A stretch of 64,000 nt of DNA. Source: Cristatella mucedo. Taxonomy: Eukaryota > Bryozoa > Phylactolaemata > Cristatellidae. Where the stretch lies: positions 1,823,501 through 1,887,500 of the forward strand of contig WPIO01000040.1 in assembly GCA_009760855.2 (NCBI GenBank), in the 5' to 3' direction. Of the stretch, positions 35,880-48,363 are shown piece after piece (positions within the stretch are counted from its first letter, which is position 1; every line of letters begins with the position of its first letter). The position numbers and the translations under genes are program-made. The notes under the pieces were generated by a model. It was not told the DNA's origin, made no database searches, and worked only from the letters and a program-made list of their open reading frames with translations.

Positions 35880-36300
35880 GCTCTCTCTCTCTCTTTCTTT
35901 CTCTCTCTCTCTGTCTATCTTTATCTCTCTCTTTCTCGCTGTCTCTCTGTCTCACTATCTCTCTGTCTCTCTTTCTATATGTCTCTCTGTCTCTCTGGAT
36001 CTCTGGGTCTCTTTCTCACTGTCTCACTGTCTCTCTGTCTCTCTGTCTCTGTGTCTCTGTGTCTCTCTGTCTCTCTGGGTCTCTGTCTCTCTGTCTCTCT
36101 GGGTCTCTGTCTCTCTGTCTCTCTGGGTCTCTGTCTCTCTGTCTCTCTGTCTCTCTGTCTCTCTGTCTCTCTGTCTCTCTGTCTCTCTGTCTCTACGTCT
36201 CTGTCTCTCTGTCACTCAGCCTCTCTGTCTCTCTGCCTGTCTCTCTGTCTCTTTCTCTGGCCCTGTCTTCCTCTCTTTCTGTCATTCTCTCTCTCACTGG
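35740..36300. repeat. Compound TCTC/TCTG microsatellite, left arm
   Basis: A CT run is followed by TCTCTGTC arrays with a higher-order TCTCTGGGTCTC unit at 36,075-36,130. The right-arm counterpart is about twice as long. Confidence 0.95.
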
Positions 36301-36439
36301 TTCAACATTCTTCTAAAGATCGTAAATGCCGTCGCATTGAGACTATTCCTACACAACCTTTGCCAGTTGTAATCGGTGCTGAAAAAATTCAGTTCCCGCT
36401 ACTGACAACGTCTCGAACACTTAATGGTAAGTTACTTTG

Positions 36440-37080
36440 AATCACTCTTTTGTTTCATGACGGCCGCGGCACGCCGACGCATGCATGCGAGCGCATTCCA
36501 AGTCACGTCTGCTAATGACGCTGGATGATGGCCGCTGGCTCAGGGACGCGTGAAGTTTGCAGCATATGTGTCATCGTGATTCACTCAACCTCCAACCTTG
36601 TGCTAATGACGCGAAGCTGATTACAGAAATGCGATGGAAATCACGTTGATACTCAACCAAGTCGACTGTTCAGGGGCGGAAAGTCAGGCTCAAGCTGACT
36701 GAGCGCCAACAGACCGACATGTTCAAGCGCCAATAATTTATTAGAAGCAGTCGGCCGTGCCATCGTCAATGCAGTCCGTTGCACGCGTGGGCAGTTTGCT
36801 TATTTTCGCCTAGGATTTAAATTCATCAAACGCGATCGGAAGAGGCGAAGTGGCATCTCTTAACTTGAAGTGCAGCCATTCGCAATTTATCGCGAACGAA
36901 GGAGGGAACGCCAGTTTTTCGCGTTTGACTCGAAAAAAGGAAACACTGATTCCGGTTTGCAGCATGAAACAGGCAAGGAGTGCCAGCTAATTCCACTCTC
37001 AATCGGGAGCTTGTCGTTGCGTTCTCGAAGGGGCGGAGCAGATGTGAGAAATAACGCTCCCGCTCGACGGGGCTTCTAAA
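36440..37080 (+). other. Conserved sequence upstream of gene B
   Basis: Mirrored at 41,626-42,300. Its 3' part (GAGAATAACGCT.., CTTCGAGAACGCAACGACAAG on the complement) is also recognisable upstream of copies A and D. The conserved 5' flank of the family therefore reaches roughly 350-400 bp above the TATA box. A 69-codon frame here is probably not coding. Confidence 0.5.
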
Positions 37081-37111
37081 TCATCGCTGCGATTATAGGG
37101 AAAGTGTCGCG

Positions 37112-37261
37112 GCGTCCAGCGGAGGATAGGCGGCGCGATCGTAGCCAGCCTCCGCAGGACGCTGGGCGTGGCTGTCGCGCTTCATTGGTGGACTCGCTGA
37201 TCCGGCGACGAGTCATGCAGCAGCCGCCGCCGCCGCCGCCTGCGATGCTTCCCTATAAAAA
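37112..37261 (+). promoter_or_regulatory. Core promoter of gene B
   Basis: In order: inverted repeat GCGTCCAGCGGAGG (37,112-37,125) and CCTCCGCAGGACGC (37,149-37,162), one mismatch; GC/CACCC-type box GCTGGGCGTGGC (37,161-37,172); reverse CCAAT box ATTGG (37,184-37,188), about 65 bp above TATA; TATAAAAA (37,254-37,261). Spacing fits an RNA polymerase II promoter with transcription from about 37,284. The same module, in part, fronts copies A, C and D. Confidence 0.75.
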
Positions 37262-37283
37262 CGAGGCCGTCGCTCCAATAAAG

Positions 37284-37340
37284 CTACACCAAACTCGAGT
37301 CTCGAGCATCGAGGCGAATTCGGTGCGCGATACACGAGAG
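37284..37340 (+). other. Non-coding exon 1 of gene B (predicted)
   Basis: The start is inferred about 30 bp below TATA. The end is the donor CACGAGAG|GTGAGC. The 3' half (GCGATACACGAGA) is conserved in gene D and nearly so in copy A, which supports a real exon. There is no ATG in it. Confidence 0.6.
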
Positions 37341-37437
37341 GTGAGCGAGATGCTTGCGGCGCTAGCCGGTGCTTTTGACGCTACGCGACAGGAGTCTGAA
37401 TGGGCATACCGGCCGCGGCCGCCGAGCCCACGGGTTC

Positions 37438-37588
37438 TTCCGACTTTGCTTCCGACTTTGCTTCCTACTTTGCTTCCGACTTTGCTTCCGACTTTGCTTC
37501 CAACTTTGCTTCCGACTTTGCTTCCGACTTGGCTTCCGACTTGGCTTCCGACTTTGCTTCCGACTTTGCTTCCGACTTTGCTTCCGAG
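37438..37588. repeat. 12-bp minisatellite CTTCCGACTTTG, about 12 copies
   Basis: Near-perfect units with a few CTAC, CAAC and TTGG variants. It lies in intron 1 of gene B and is absent from gene D. Confidence 0.95.
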
Positions 37589-37589
37589 C

Positions 37590-37655
37590 TCCGGCGCGAT
37601 GGCAACCGCTGCCGCCGACGGCGGCGGTTGCCGTCGCCGGAGCTGCGCTCAACAG
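37590..37655. repeat. Hairpin in intron 1 of gene B
   Basis: GAGCTCCGGCG...GGCAACCGC pairs with GCGGTTGCC...CGCCGGAGCT. It occupies a comparable place to the hairpin of genes A/D but has a different sequence. Confidence 0.7.
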
Positions 37656-38080
37656 ACTAGGCAGCGCAGCAGTAGCGAGAAGCCATTACTAATTGATGAA
37701 CAACTCGTCGCGGCAGGCTCGCTCGCTTTCGCAACACGCGGGCTCGACATTTTAGTAGCGGTTTTTTAGTAGCGTCAGCTTTCGTCTCTCCGCCTCGCGA
37801 GAGCCCGCGCAGAGCAAAAGTGGGCGAAACAGGCGTCTCTGGTGATTCGGGGCGCTTTAACTTGCGGTAACTTTTGCCTCGCTGCCGCTGTCGAAGCGGG
37901 GCGCTACGCGTGCAGCAGCCAAAGCGCCCCGTCACTCCGCCCGTCACTGCAGCTGCAACTGCTGATAGTTAACATCCGGCGGATGAAGCGCCGCCAGGAG
38001 GCGCTGGACGAGCCGCAGCCGAACGCGCCGACGAAGGAACTGGCGACGCCATTTCGTCGTCGCTATGTTACTTTTGCAGA

Positions 38081-39663
38081 ATGAAGCCCGCCACACTGCT
38101 ATTTTTGGTCGCCTTTGCCGCGTGCCTCTACTGCAGCTACACCGCGTCGACCCCGAAAGCACACGAGGGTAAGACGCGGCGGCGATTCGCGCCACCACCG
38201 GTTGAGCCAGCGCCGACAGACGTCGCTCCTGCGCTAGGGCGTCCGTCAGATGCACGCGGCGCCCCGCAGAGCCGCTACCGTGCGTTTGTCTCCAAATGCG
38301 AGCCCTCAGATAAGTGGCGTCCAAGCAGATTTTAGGCTTGTGTTCGCGGTCGCGGGATCGCAGCATAGGCGCGCCTGCTGCAGCCAGCGGGCCCCACCCA
38401 CGGGTCACGTGTCACGTGTCACGTCGCGTTCGGTGACGCCGGTGAGTTGCGGCGATCAGTTGAGTCGGAGAATCTGTGACGGAGTGAGTAGCGCTGAAGT
38501 GCGTCGCATGATGAATGGAAAAGGGAACTACTTCTAGACTGGACAGCGGACGTGGGTGTGCTAGAATTTTTTCAAACCACTTACGTGCATATCCGGCCCA
38601 GTCTGCTCGCGCCGTGCTCCAGAAGCAGACGGAAGCGCGAGCCGCCCGTGCGTCGCTGCCACCAGGCGTCGCTCCGCGAGGCCTCTGCATTGCTGCCTCG
38701 GCGTTTAGAGAAAGCGCGCAGAGGGTGACTGACTTCCAGTGGTCGAACACTTCTCCATAGAGAGGGGACAGCGAAGAGCTACACAATCCGACGCGAACGA
38801 AGCTTCTGCTGCAGCGCACAGAGCCGTTCGCAGCAGCAGCATAACGTTTGCGATAGGCCTCGCGGGGGGGGGGCGGGCGGGGGCGCGGGCGCTGTTGGCT
38901 TCTGCATCTGCTGCCGCTCCGGACATGGCGCAGTAGATGATGCGTGGCCGCGTAAACACACGAGTCGGTTACTGGTTGCATACATTGTGCCCTTTGTTAT
39001 ATTTATAACAATGTTACGACGGTACAGCTATTATTAGTATCGCGTCAAAAATCCCATGAGAGAATTGTTCATCAATTTGCATTCGTCGAAAACCGTACAC
39101 TCATAAAGTCAAAATCAAACATTAAATCTTACAGTGAGTTCGGATACAGCGCCGATCAGGCTTCAGATCAGCGCGTTATTTGATTACGTATTTGAACGCT
39201 GTGGAGGCTATTTCTCTTTCGATCAGAGCAAAACATCAATATTAACAACAATTACTAGTGAGATTAATGATACATTTGCATAGCTCCTGCAAAGAGAAAT
39301 CATCTTTAAAGCATATAAAATTTGCTGCAAGAGGTCGGCAGCATCGCTTGAATTCGTCCAAGCTCGCCGCAGTGGCGATTGTCGAAATTTGAAGCTGTGC
39401 GTCGTGTTTTCGAGCCTCCTGCGATCGGCGTCCATCGCGACGAGCTCGCTTCTTTAGAAATAGGTCAAGAAGGTCATCATGCGTCAACTGCTCACGGAGG
39501 ATTCGGCGGCGGAGCTCAGAGGAGCGGCGGGGCTACTGGACATCAGGAGGAGCCGGGCCACGGCACCGGTAGTCTGACCAAGCCAAAAGGTGAAAAGACG
39601 GAAGCAAAGGGTAGAAAGCCGAAAACCGAAGGAGCGACGGGCGAGCACCGTACCAGAGACTGA
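38081..39663 (+). CDS. Gene B: secreted glycine/histidine-rich small protein (2 coding exons)
   Basis: Predicted coding exons are 38,081-38,168 and 39,464-39,663, with a 1,295-bp intron in phase 1. The exon 2 acceptor is TTACTTTTGCAG|A, one base before ATG. The donor is CACGAGG|GTAAGA and the exon 3 acceptor TTTAGAAATAG|GT. The product has 95 residues. Residues 1 to about 21 form a signal peptide (MKPATLLFLVAFAACLYC), with cleavage probably near SYTAS. The exon 3 part (66 residues) is Gly/His-rich first (GQEGHHASTAHGGFGGGA), then Lys/Glu-rich (TKPKGEKTEAKGRKPKTE), with no cysteine. AATAAA follows 80 bp after the stop. The same splice sites, phase and length recur in gene D, which is the main support. 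The function is unknown; a secreted matrix, mucus or antimicrobial-type peptide is possible but not shown. I do not recognise the family. Confidence 0.65.
38405..38425. promoter_or_regulatory. Three tandem TCACGTG units (two full E-boxes) in intron 2 of gene B
   Basis: TCACGTG at 38,405-38,411 and 38,412-38,418, then TCACGTC. CACGTG is the canonical bHLH site. Regulatory use is inference. Confidence 0.45.
38862..38892 (+). other. G-run, potential G-quadruplex in intron 2 of gene B
   Basis: A ten-G run followed by GGGCGG, GGGGGC and GGGC gives at least four G-tracts with short loops on the plus (transcribed RNA) strand. Confidence 0.55.
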
Positions 39664-39742
39664 GGATCAGCGCTCACGTGACAGCCGCACTCGCTGCTCG
39701 CTGAGCTCGCAAAGTTCACTCAGCCGCCTTTTAATGCGTGGC

Positions 39743-39748
39743 AATAAA
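39743..39748 (+). terminator. Polyadenylation signal AATAAA of gene B
   Basis: AATAAACTGTC lies 80 bp after the stop codon. The identical 11-mer follows gene D, which argues that it is the real 3' end signal. Confidence 0.7.
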
Positions 39749-39767
39749 CTGTCGAGTCCGGCGCAAT

Positions 39768-41407
<1,640 letters not shown>

Positions 41408-41427
41408 TGTAACTACTTTGGAAATAA

Positions 41428-41600
41428 GTTTATTGGAGCGACGGCCTCGTTTTTGTAGGGAAACGTCGCAGGCGGCGGCGGCTGCGGCATGACTCGTCGC
41501 CGGATCAGCGAGTCCACCAATGAAGCGCGACAGCCACGCCCAGCGTCCTTCGGAGGCTGGCTACGATCGCGCCGCCTATCCTCCGCTGGACGCCGCGACT
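41428..41600 (-). pseudogene. Copy C: promoter remnant of the peptide family
   Basis: On the minus strand this is a copy of the gene B promoter, with inverted repeat, GCTGGGCGTGGC box and reverse CCAAT, but TATAAAAA has become TACAAAAA. Homology stops at CCAATAAA, roughly the expected transcription start. Exon 1, the signal exon and exon 3 are all missing, replaced by the spacer ending in (TA)n. It is a dead promoter unless used by another transcript. Confidence 0.75.
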
Positions 41601-42404
41601 CTTTTCCTATAATCGCAGCGATGATTTAGAAGCCCCGTCGAGCGGGAGCGTTATTTCTCACATCTGCTCCGCCCCTTCGAGAACGCAACGACAAGCTCCC
41701 GATTGAGAGTGGAATTAGCTGGCACTCCTTGCCTGTTTCATGCTGCAAACCGGAATCAGTGTTTCCTTTTTTCGAGTCAAACGCGAAAAACTGGCGTTCC
41801 CTCCTTCGTTCGCGATAAATTGCGAATGGCTGCACTTCAAGTTAAGAGATGCCACTTCGCCTCTTCCGATCGCGTTTGATGAATTTAAATCCTAGGCGAA
41901 AATAAGCAAACTGCCCACGCGTGCAACGGACTGCATTGACGATGGCACGGCCGACTGCCTCTAATAAATTATTGGCGCTTGAACATGTCGGTCTGTTGGC
42001 GCTCAGTCAGCTTGAGCCTGACTTTCCGCCCCTGAACAGTCGACTTGGTTGAGCAGCGACGTGATTTCCATCGCATTTCTGTAATCAGCTTCGCGTCATT
42101 AGCACAAGGTTGGAGGTTGAGTGAATCACGATGACACATATGCTGCAAGCTTCACGCGTCCCTGAGCCAGCGGCCATCATCCAGCGTCATTAGCAGACGT
42201 GACTTGGAATGCGCTCGCATGCATGCGTCGGCGTGCCACGGTCGTCATGAAACAAAAGAGTGATTCAAAGTAACTTACCATTAAGTGCCCGAGACGTCAG
42301 TAGCGCGAACTGAATTTTTTCAGCACCGATTACAACTGGCAAAGGTTGTGTAAGAATAGTCTCAATGCGACAGCAGTTACGATCTTTAAAAGACTTTTGA
42401 ACCA

Positions 42405-43477
42405 GTGAGAGAGAGAGAGAGAGAATGCCAGAAAGAGAGGAAGACAGAGAGACAGGCAGAGAGACAGAGCGACATGAAGACAGAGAGACAGTGAGACGTA
42501 GAGAGAGACAGACAGACAGAGAGACAAACAGAGAGACAGAGAGGCAGACAGACAGAGACAGAGAGGCAGAGAGACCTCAAGACAGAGAGACAGTAAGACA
42601 GAGAGACAGAGAGACAGAGAGACAGAGAGACAGAGACCCAGAGAAACAGAGACCCAGAGAGACAGAGAGACAAAGAGAAAGAGAGAAAGAGAGACAAAGA
42701 GACAGAGAGACAGAGACCCAGAGACCCAGAGAGACAGAGAGACAGAGACTCAGAGACCCAGAGAGACAGAGAGACAGAGACCCAGAGAGACAGAGAGACA
42801 GAGACACAGAGTCAGAGAGACAGAGAGAAATAGAGACACAGAGACACAGAGACATAAAGACAGAGAAACAGAGAGAACGAGAGACAGAGAGACAAAGAGA
42901 CAGAGAAACTGGCAGAAAGAGAGACAGAGAGACAGAGAGACAGAGACCCAGAGAGACAGAGAGACAAAGAGAAAGAGAGACAGAGAGACAAAGAGACAAA
43001 GAGACAGAGAGACAGAGACCCAGAGAGACAGAGAGACAGAGAGACAGCGAGACAGAGAGACAGAGAGAAATAGAGACATAGAGACATAGAGACAGAGAAA
43101 CAGAGAGAACGAGAGACAAAGAGACAGAGAGAAATAGAGACATAGAGACATAGAGACAGAGAAACAGAGAGAACGAGAGACAAAGAGACAGAGAGACAGA
43201 GACCCAGAGAGACAGAAAGACAGAGAGACAGAGACCCAGAGAGACAGAGAGACAGAGAGACAGAGAGACACAGAGACACAGAGACCTAGAGACAGAGAGA
43301 CAGTGAGACAGTGAGAAAGAGACCCAGAGATCCAGAGAGACAGAGAGACATATAGAAAGAGAGACAGAGAGATAGTGAGACTGAGAGACAGCGAGAAAGA
43401 GAGAGATAAAGATAGACAGAGAGAGAGAGAAAGAAAGAGAGAGAGAGAGCGAGAGAGAAAGAGAGAGAGAGAGAGAA

Positions 43478-43534
<57 letters not shown>

Positions 43535-43600
43535 GAAAGACAGAGAAAGACAGAGAGAAAGGGAGAGACACGAAGAGACAGAGACAGAGAGGAGGGGCAG
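42405..43600. repeat. Compound GAGA/GACA microsatellite, right arm
   Basis: About 1.2 kb of AGAGACAGAG units with the higher-order GAGACCCAGAGAGACAGAGA unit. It is the expanded counterpart of 35,740-36,300. Its frames of up to 367 codons are not genes. Confidence 0.97.
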
Positions 43601-43794
43601 AGCGTTGCCTTTATCCAAGTTTCCGAAGAGCCAGCCAACAGGAACGTGATACCATGCCTGTCTGTGTGCATGCCACTCATAAGACGTACAACCGTTCATT
43701 CTTTCTTTGAAATCTTTAAAAGCTATTAAATTCTTAGTCAACATCGTCAATATTATGTTTCTTCGTTATGAACAATTTCTTAGCAAACGACATT

Positions 43795-44290
43795 AAAGTC
43801 CAGAGCTGAGTGGGGATGCAGTTCCGTAGCTCTGATGCCTAGTATTGTGCACGATTACGCCGCAATTTACCAACTGCTTTTGGCTGCCTGGGTGGTGCAG
43901 GCCACCGTTTGCAGTGGATCTGTCATCGTCTATTCGTGGCTGCCTCGTCAATCAGGTTGCAAAAAGTTCTCTTGGTATGGCGCGATACTCTCCCAAGCCT
44001 GCTTCTTGTTAGTCAGTCAGTCGACGCAGATCTAGAAAGTGAATCAAGATCAATGCTGTCTTTTCAGTCTTGCCTGATCTACGACCAGCCATGGAGGCAG
44101 CCAATCAAAAAGGGCTAAACCCTCTTGACCCATTTTTTTGCATTATGTAGCAGTTTGCAGGCTCCCTCGTCGTACCGCCCTCTACCGGCGGCCTCTTTCT
44201 CCGAGCCAGCAGACTGGTGGTGCCAGGCAATCTCGTTGTCTGGGTGCGGGCCATTAAAGCACCACTACTATGGCACCCACGAAGCACCTA
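43795..44290 (+). repeat. Dispersed repeat 'R', right-arm copy
   Basis: Mirror of 35,050-35,545 with almost no differences. Also similar to 31,600-32,100. Confidence 0.75.
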
Positions 44291-44363
44291 TGGGGCGATT
44301 TCCTTTGTCGATGGAAGCGCGTATCGGCGTTGAGAATAAGTGTGCTCATGGGCCGTCGTAAAC

Positions 44364-44478
44364 GTCTCGTAACTAGATGCACCAGGCATCTCGTTACGAG
44401 ACCGGACGCATCTCGTAACTAGATGCGTCCGATAACTTTTCACGAATTAACGGAGCCGTCAACCAATGCGATTGGTTG
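44364..44478. repeat. Three consecutive hairpins, right-arm copy
   Basis: Reverse complement of 34,858-34,972. The GTCTCGTAAC...GTTACGAGAC and ATGCGTCC stems are preserved; the GGACGCATCT arm has one change (TCCGATAAC). Confidence 0.8.
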
Positions 44479-44581
44479 CAATGGATTAATGCACTGGAAT
44501 AAGTGGCAGCCAGCGTTCAATCGCTATGAATTGGCATTAGATATCGCATGGGCAACCGCTGCGGCGCCCAGCGAATTTGTG

Positions 44582-45317
44582 TACTTGCTAATGTAAGATC
44601 CGTCTACTACTCCACACAGCCACGCAAACACCAAGTTGGTGTTACCCAGGAACGTTTTGTGTAGCCACTGAAAGCCTAAGCGGCTTTCAGTACGCATTCT
44701 GTAGCCAACGGACTTAATTTCGCTCAAAAAAAAAGAGAGAAAGCGATAAGCAAGCTGCGTCAAGAGGGTGGTTGAGGCATTGAGTAGCATGGCAAAGCAG
44801 CCCAGGACGGCTACAAAGGATGTTTCACAGTCAGAAGCAGGAGAATAAATGCCGTTGCCGGAAATAGTACAACTAATGCACCACACCATAGGACCTGCAA
44901 AGAAAAATCGTCAGTCACCAACGGTCTTTACGCGGAGGAATGAACAGCTAATTGATCGTCCAAAGAGGACCTGAGGGCACGAGGAGGCTGAAACTGGTGG
45001 GCAGCAGTTGGTAAGTATGTATGGAGGAGCCAAGTCATCGCGGGCCTTGTGGGTCAGTGAAAGAGTTCTGCTCTAGATTAGTTAATCAACTAGGAGCCAT
45101 CCCAGCTCCTTCAGCAAAGAAGACTCGTGCCATTATCGCGTGCATTTATTGACCCTGACTTTGCCGGATAGAGTCTTGAAAGATCTGTAGAGGTCAAGGT
45201 CAGTGGCCTATTCAGTAGCTCCGCCGAGGAAATGAATTTGCCGAGGTCCATCCCAGGCGGCAGAATGAGGGAGCTAGCTATAAGTTCTAGCCAGCCACTG
45301 TATTGGATGGTCCCTAA
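44582..45317 (-). mobile_element. LINE-B 3' remnant in the right arm
   Basis: Mirror copy of 34,020-34,755 with only a few substitutions. It shares the 5' and 3' boundaries, so it is one insertion duplicated with the arm. Confidence 0.75.
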
Positions 45318-46696
45318 TTTCAGACTTAGGGATCGATCGCGATAGATAGCCCTTGAGGCAGTCCACTAACCAAAACTTTCAAATTTTAAGCCGTTATCAA
45401 ATAAGACACCTCAATGGTGTGTCGATCATTTTACATCTGTTCACGGTAACGGCTGCATTATGTGAGACTAATCAACCAAGCGGGGCCCAGCAAGAAATCG
45501 TTCACAGCAACGAGTTATCCATGCTTCTCTGTAGCAGCAGGGCTCAGCAAGCAGCCGTCCATCGGTAGCTCTTACCCACAATTGTCGGTTGCGTTCTTTT
45601 TCTGTTATCACTTCATAACGTGTACTTTGTTCAGTAATGAGCGACTTACCCGTCATCCGTCAGCGACGCAAATTGGAAATTCTGTGCATCGAAAAAGTGT
45701 GCTGCTGCCATTCACGGCACATTCACATCCAGACTTTGGGAAATCAAGCCTCGTGGATTCCTTCTCCTTGTGATCAAACTGAACAAGAACCTTTCATTCA
45801 GGGAACCGTATGTACACGTACGTTTGTCAAACCCGCACAACTCAAAATATTTCTAGAATATATTTCTAAATATTAAACTATTAAATATTTTTGAATATTT
45901 TTCAACGCCATTCAAACAGTAATATGACCGTGCCTTTTTATGCACTTGTGTCATTGAGTGTCTATTTTAGAACGTCTTTGGTGCATCTGACAGACCGAAA
46001 AGCTTAGTTTAGAAATCGCTAAAGCTCTTGATTTGTTATATCACCTGCAGAATAGAATCGTGTATATAATTTCAGAATTTCTACGTGTGGAACCAACTGC
46101 ATGCCCCAAAGGCCAGAGCTGCCAGTGACGACAGCGTTATTTGTTGATACATTGCAAACGACCTCCGTTCGCTAACCTTATAAACCGTGTTAGCGACTGT
46201 GCATCTTATAAGCACTGCATGACTGGCGACCAAAGATTGATTCAGCCAGGAGTTCGACACGGGGTCAAGATATAAAGCCATAATGTAAAGCAAGCTGTGA
46301 GCGGAAATGTATTACTCGCCAGTTACACATTTTACAGTTGAGATGTGTCCCTGGTTTCTCTATTAGGAGAAACATCGCGAGCAACAGTCGAAAGCGATCT
46401 CGATATGTCTCAATAACCTGTCTAACCTGACTGACCGTGAGCCCGCTGAGCTAACGTCTTCATGCCAACCCTCGCCTATCGCCTAATTGCGCCAGGGTCA
46501 TTCGTATCTAGGAAAAACTGTACGTGCAGGAAGAGGCCTGATCCAAGAACTTATTTTTCACCGGTTAACTCCGTTGCAGGCACATACGTTACGGCGATTT
46601 GATTTTGGTTCTTGGCTAGTTTGAAAACATCGCTAAAGACGGTGTGAGGCTTGACTAGCCCTTACCTTAAGGCGAGCGAGCAGCGAATGGCCAGGT

Positions 46697-46960
46697 CAAA
46701 ATATTTCGATTCACTTTAATTTATAATTTGCGTCATTGACGAGTGACACGATTCGCTCACGAAAGCACGAAGTGAACGTCAAGAATCTAAGAACCGATGA
46801 CAGAGAACAGTGGGTAAGCTACAGCAAACCGTGGTGAGATATCACCACGGACGACGTCTTGCTGAGCCCGACATCTACCGAGAGAGCTCTATGGGTAAGA
46901 CCACAGCTTGCTGGACCGTTGCATTCAAAGAGCCGCCCGGCGGATCGGCCCTGGCATAAT
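46697..46960 (+). repeat. Inner inverted repeat 'X', right arm, copy 1
   Basis: Mirror of 32,380-32,640; its partner is at about 45,462-45,697. Same old divergent pair as in the left arm. Confidence 0.55.
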
Positions 46961-47159
46961 CCAGCCTTGTATTAAAGGGACGTAAGCATCACCGACCAAT
47001 CCTACTAGCGCGTGCACGTGCGGCGGCCGCTCGGGTCGCCCTGTGATCTGCCATGCAAATGCATAGTGACTATAATGATAGCTATCTTTCAGTCCACTGC
47101 CAGGCATCGGCTGGTGGTGCCGTTAGCTTGTCAGAATTGATCTGAAGCCGACCTGGAGT

Positions 47160-47440
47160 ATCTAATTGCGAAGCAGCTGATACGCAGCCCACGAAAGGAA
47201 GCATCGATGCATGCAGCCAGCGATATTCTAAATCGTCCCATCAGTAAGTTCTGGGCGTTTTTGTGCGGTGGTCGGTATCCGGAGCACCCAGCTGACGCGC
47301 GGCCAGCTATCTGACTCACTCGCTGAAAAGGCTGAACGTAGAAGCCGGATACAAAGCGACGAGCCTGCAATCTGAAAGATAGATCAAGCAGGAATCAAGC
47401 ACGAGACTAGTGACGAGCTAAAGGTCGGCCCGACTGACCG
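47160..47440. other. Right-arm segment at the deletion point
   Basis: Homology to the left arm fails between about 47,165 and 47,440, where the left arm has about 1.25 kb more. No gene seen. Confidence 0.5.
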
Positions 47441-47595
47441 GCTAAAGCGCCTTCGTCGTTGCCGTCTTTTCCGAAGGAGCGGAGCAGATTTGAGCAGTTG
47501 TATCGATCGACGATCCTGATCGACGGCTAAATCATCCATCATTCTAAATCATCCATCATTCTAAATCATCACAGCGATTCTAAGGAAAGCGTCGC

Positions 47596-47766
47596 GGCGT
47601 CCTGCGGAGGCAGGATAGGCGGCGCGATCGCCACCAGCCGCCGTCAACGGACGCTGGGCGTGGCCTCCGGATGCCCTCCGGATGATGGATTGTTGGACTC
47701 GCTGATCCGGCGACGAATCGTGCAGACGCCGCCGCCGCCGCCGCCTACGCCGCTTACCTATAAAAG
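47596..47766 (+). promoter_or_regulatory. Core promoter of gene D
   Basis: GGCGTCCTGCGGAGG and GATAGGCGGCGCGATCG (47,596-47,631), GC box GCTGGGCGTGGC (47,653-47,664) and TATAAAAG (47,759-47,766) are in the same order as gene B. The ATTGG of gene B is ATTGT here (about 47,689), so the CCAAT box is lost. A (CCG)n run sits just above TATA. Confidence 0.75.
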
Positions 47767-47788
47767 CGAGGCCGTCGCCCCAACAAGG

Positions 47789-47845
47789 TTACATCAAGCC
47801 GCGTCTCGAACGTCGCAGAAATGTCGGAGCGCGATACACGAGACG
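47789..47845 (+). other. Non-coding exon 1 of gene D (predicted)
   Basis: Ends at donor CGAGACG|GTGAGC. It contains one upstream ATG (47,821). After splicing to exon 2 that frame would end at a TGA overlapping the real start (GAATGAAG), giving a nine-codon uORF. This could dampen translation; it is absent from gene B. Confidence 0.55.
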
Positions 47846-48001
47846 GTGAGCGAGACAGACAGTCGCGGCGCTAGCAGGCGCTGGCGACGCTACGTGACCG
47901 GCGTCTGAAAGCGCCTACAGGCGCGGCCGCCGCGCCCTCCGGGTGCGCCGAGCTTCGCTTAACCGATTGGGCGGCGCAGCAGCGAACTGCAATTGCTAAT
48001 C

Positions 48002-48046
48002 CGTGCGGGCAGCTCGGCGCGCCCACCGCGCCGAGCTGCTCGCACG
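48002..48046. repeat. Hairpin in intron 1 of gene D
   Basis: GTGCGGGCAGCTCGGCGCG and CGCGCCGAGCTGCTCGCAC, with one mismatch relative to the perfect hairpin of copy A. Confidence 0.85.
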
Positions 48047-48363
48047 ACGTGGGCCTCGACTTCACCTAGCGGCATTTCTAGTAGCGTCTGCTCTAGTCGC
48101 CGCTCCTCGAGAGCAGCGCACTCGGAGCAGGCGCGCACGCGAAACTGCCATCGACGGCCACTCGGTCTCGCCATTGTTAAAGCAGTTCGCAGCGCGTTCA
48201 CCAGCCCCAGCATTCAGTCGCGTGCTGCGGCTGCTGCGGCCAGTAAACATCCGGTTGCCTATGCGCAGCTGCGACTGGGAGTCGGCGACGGCGAAGCAGC
48301 CGAAGAAGAAGCGCCGAAGGCGCTGCCGCCACCGGTTGACCGTCGCCACCTTCTTTTTGCAGA

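Larger units (their letters stand above)
29524..37283 (+). repeat. Left arm of large inverted repeat
   Basis: The reverse complement recurs at 41,428-48,480. Matching positions sum to about 79,335 over 32.2-35.7 kb, 78,705-78,711 at 36.9-37.3 kb and 78,080 at 29.7-30.2 kb. The shifts reflect a microsatellite about 630 bp longer in the right arm and about 1.25 kb (within 30.5-32.2 kb) missing from it. Translated frames over the inner parts are identical or differ at one residue. The outer promoter end is more diverged. The arm carries copy A, intergenic repeats, a LINE-B remnant and the promoter of gene B. Confidence 0.92.

Noticed and set aside
36870-37079. 69-codon conserved frame (mirrored at 41,626-41,835) as a gene
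   Set aside because: Identity between the arms reflects the recent duplication. The related flanks of copies A and D do not preserve the frame.
37104-37769. 221-codon plus-strand frame through the gene B promoter and a LPTL repeat
   Set aside because: It crosses the TATA box and a 12-bp minisatellite. The homologous region of gene D does not keep the frame.
42577-43680. Open frame of 367 codons on the minus strand, and similar frames at 35,584-36,372, 39,590-40,339, 1,339-2,106 and 59,752-60,324
   Set aside because: They are translations of CT/TCTG microsatellites, which lack stops in several frames. No non-repetitive coding core.
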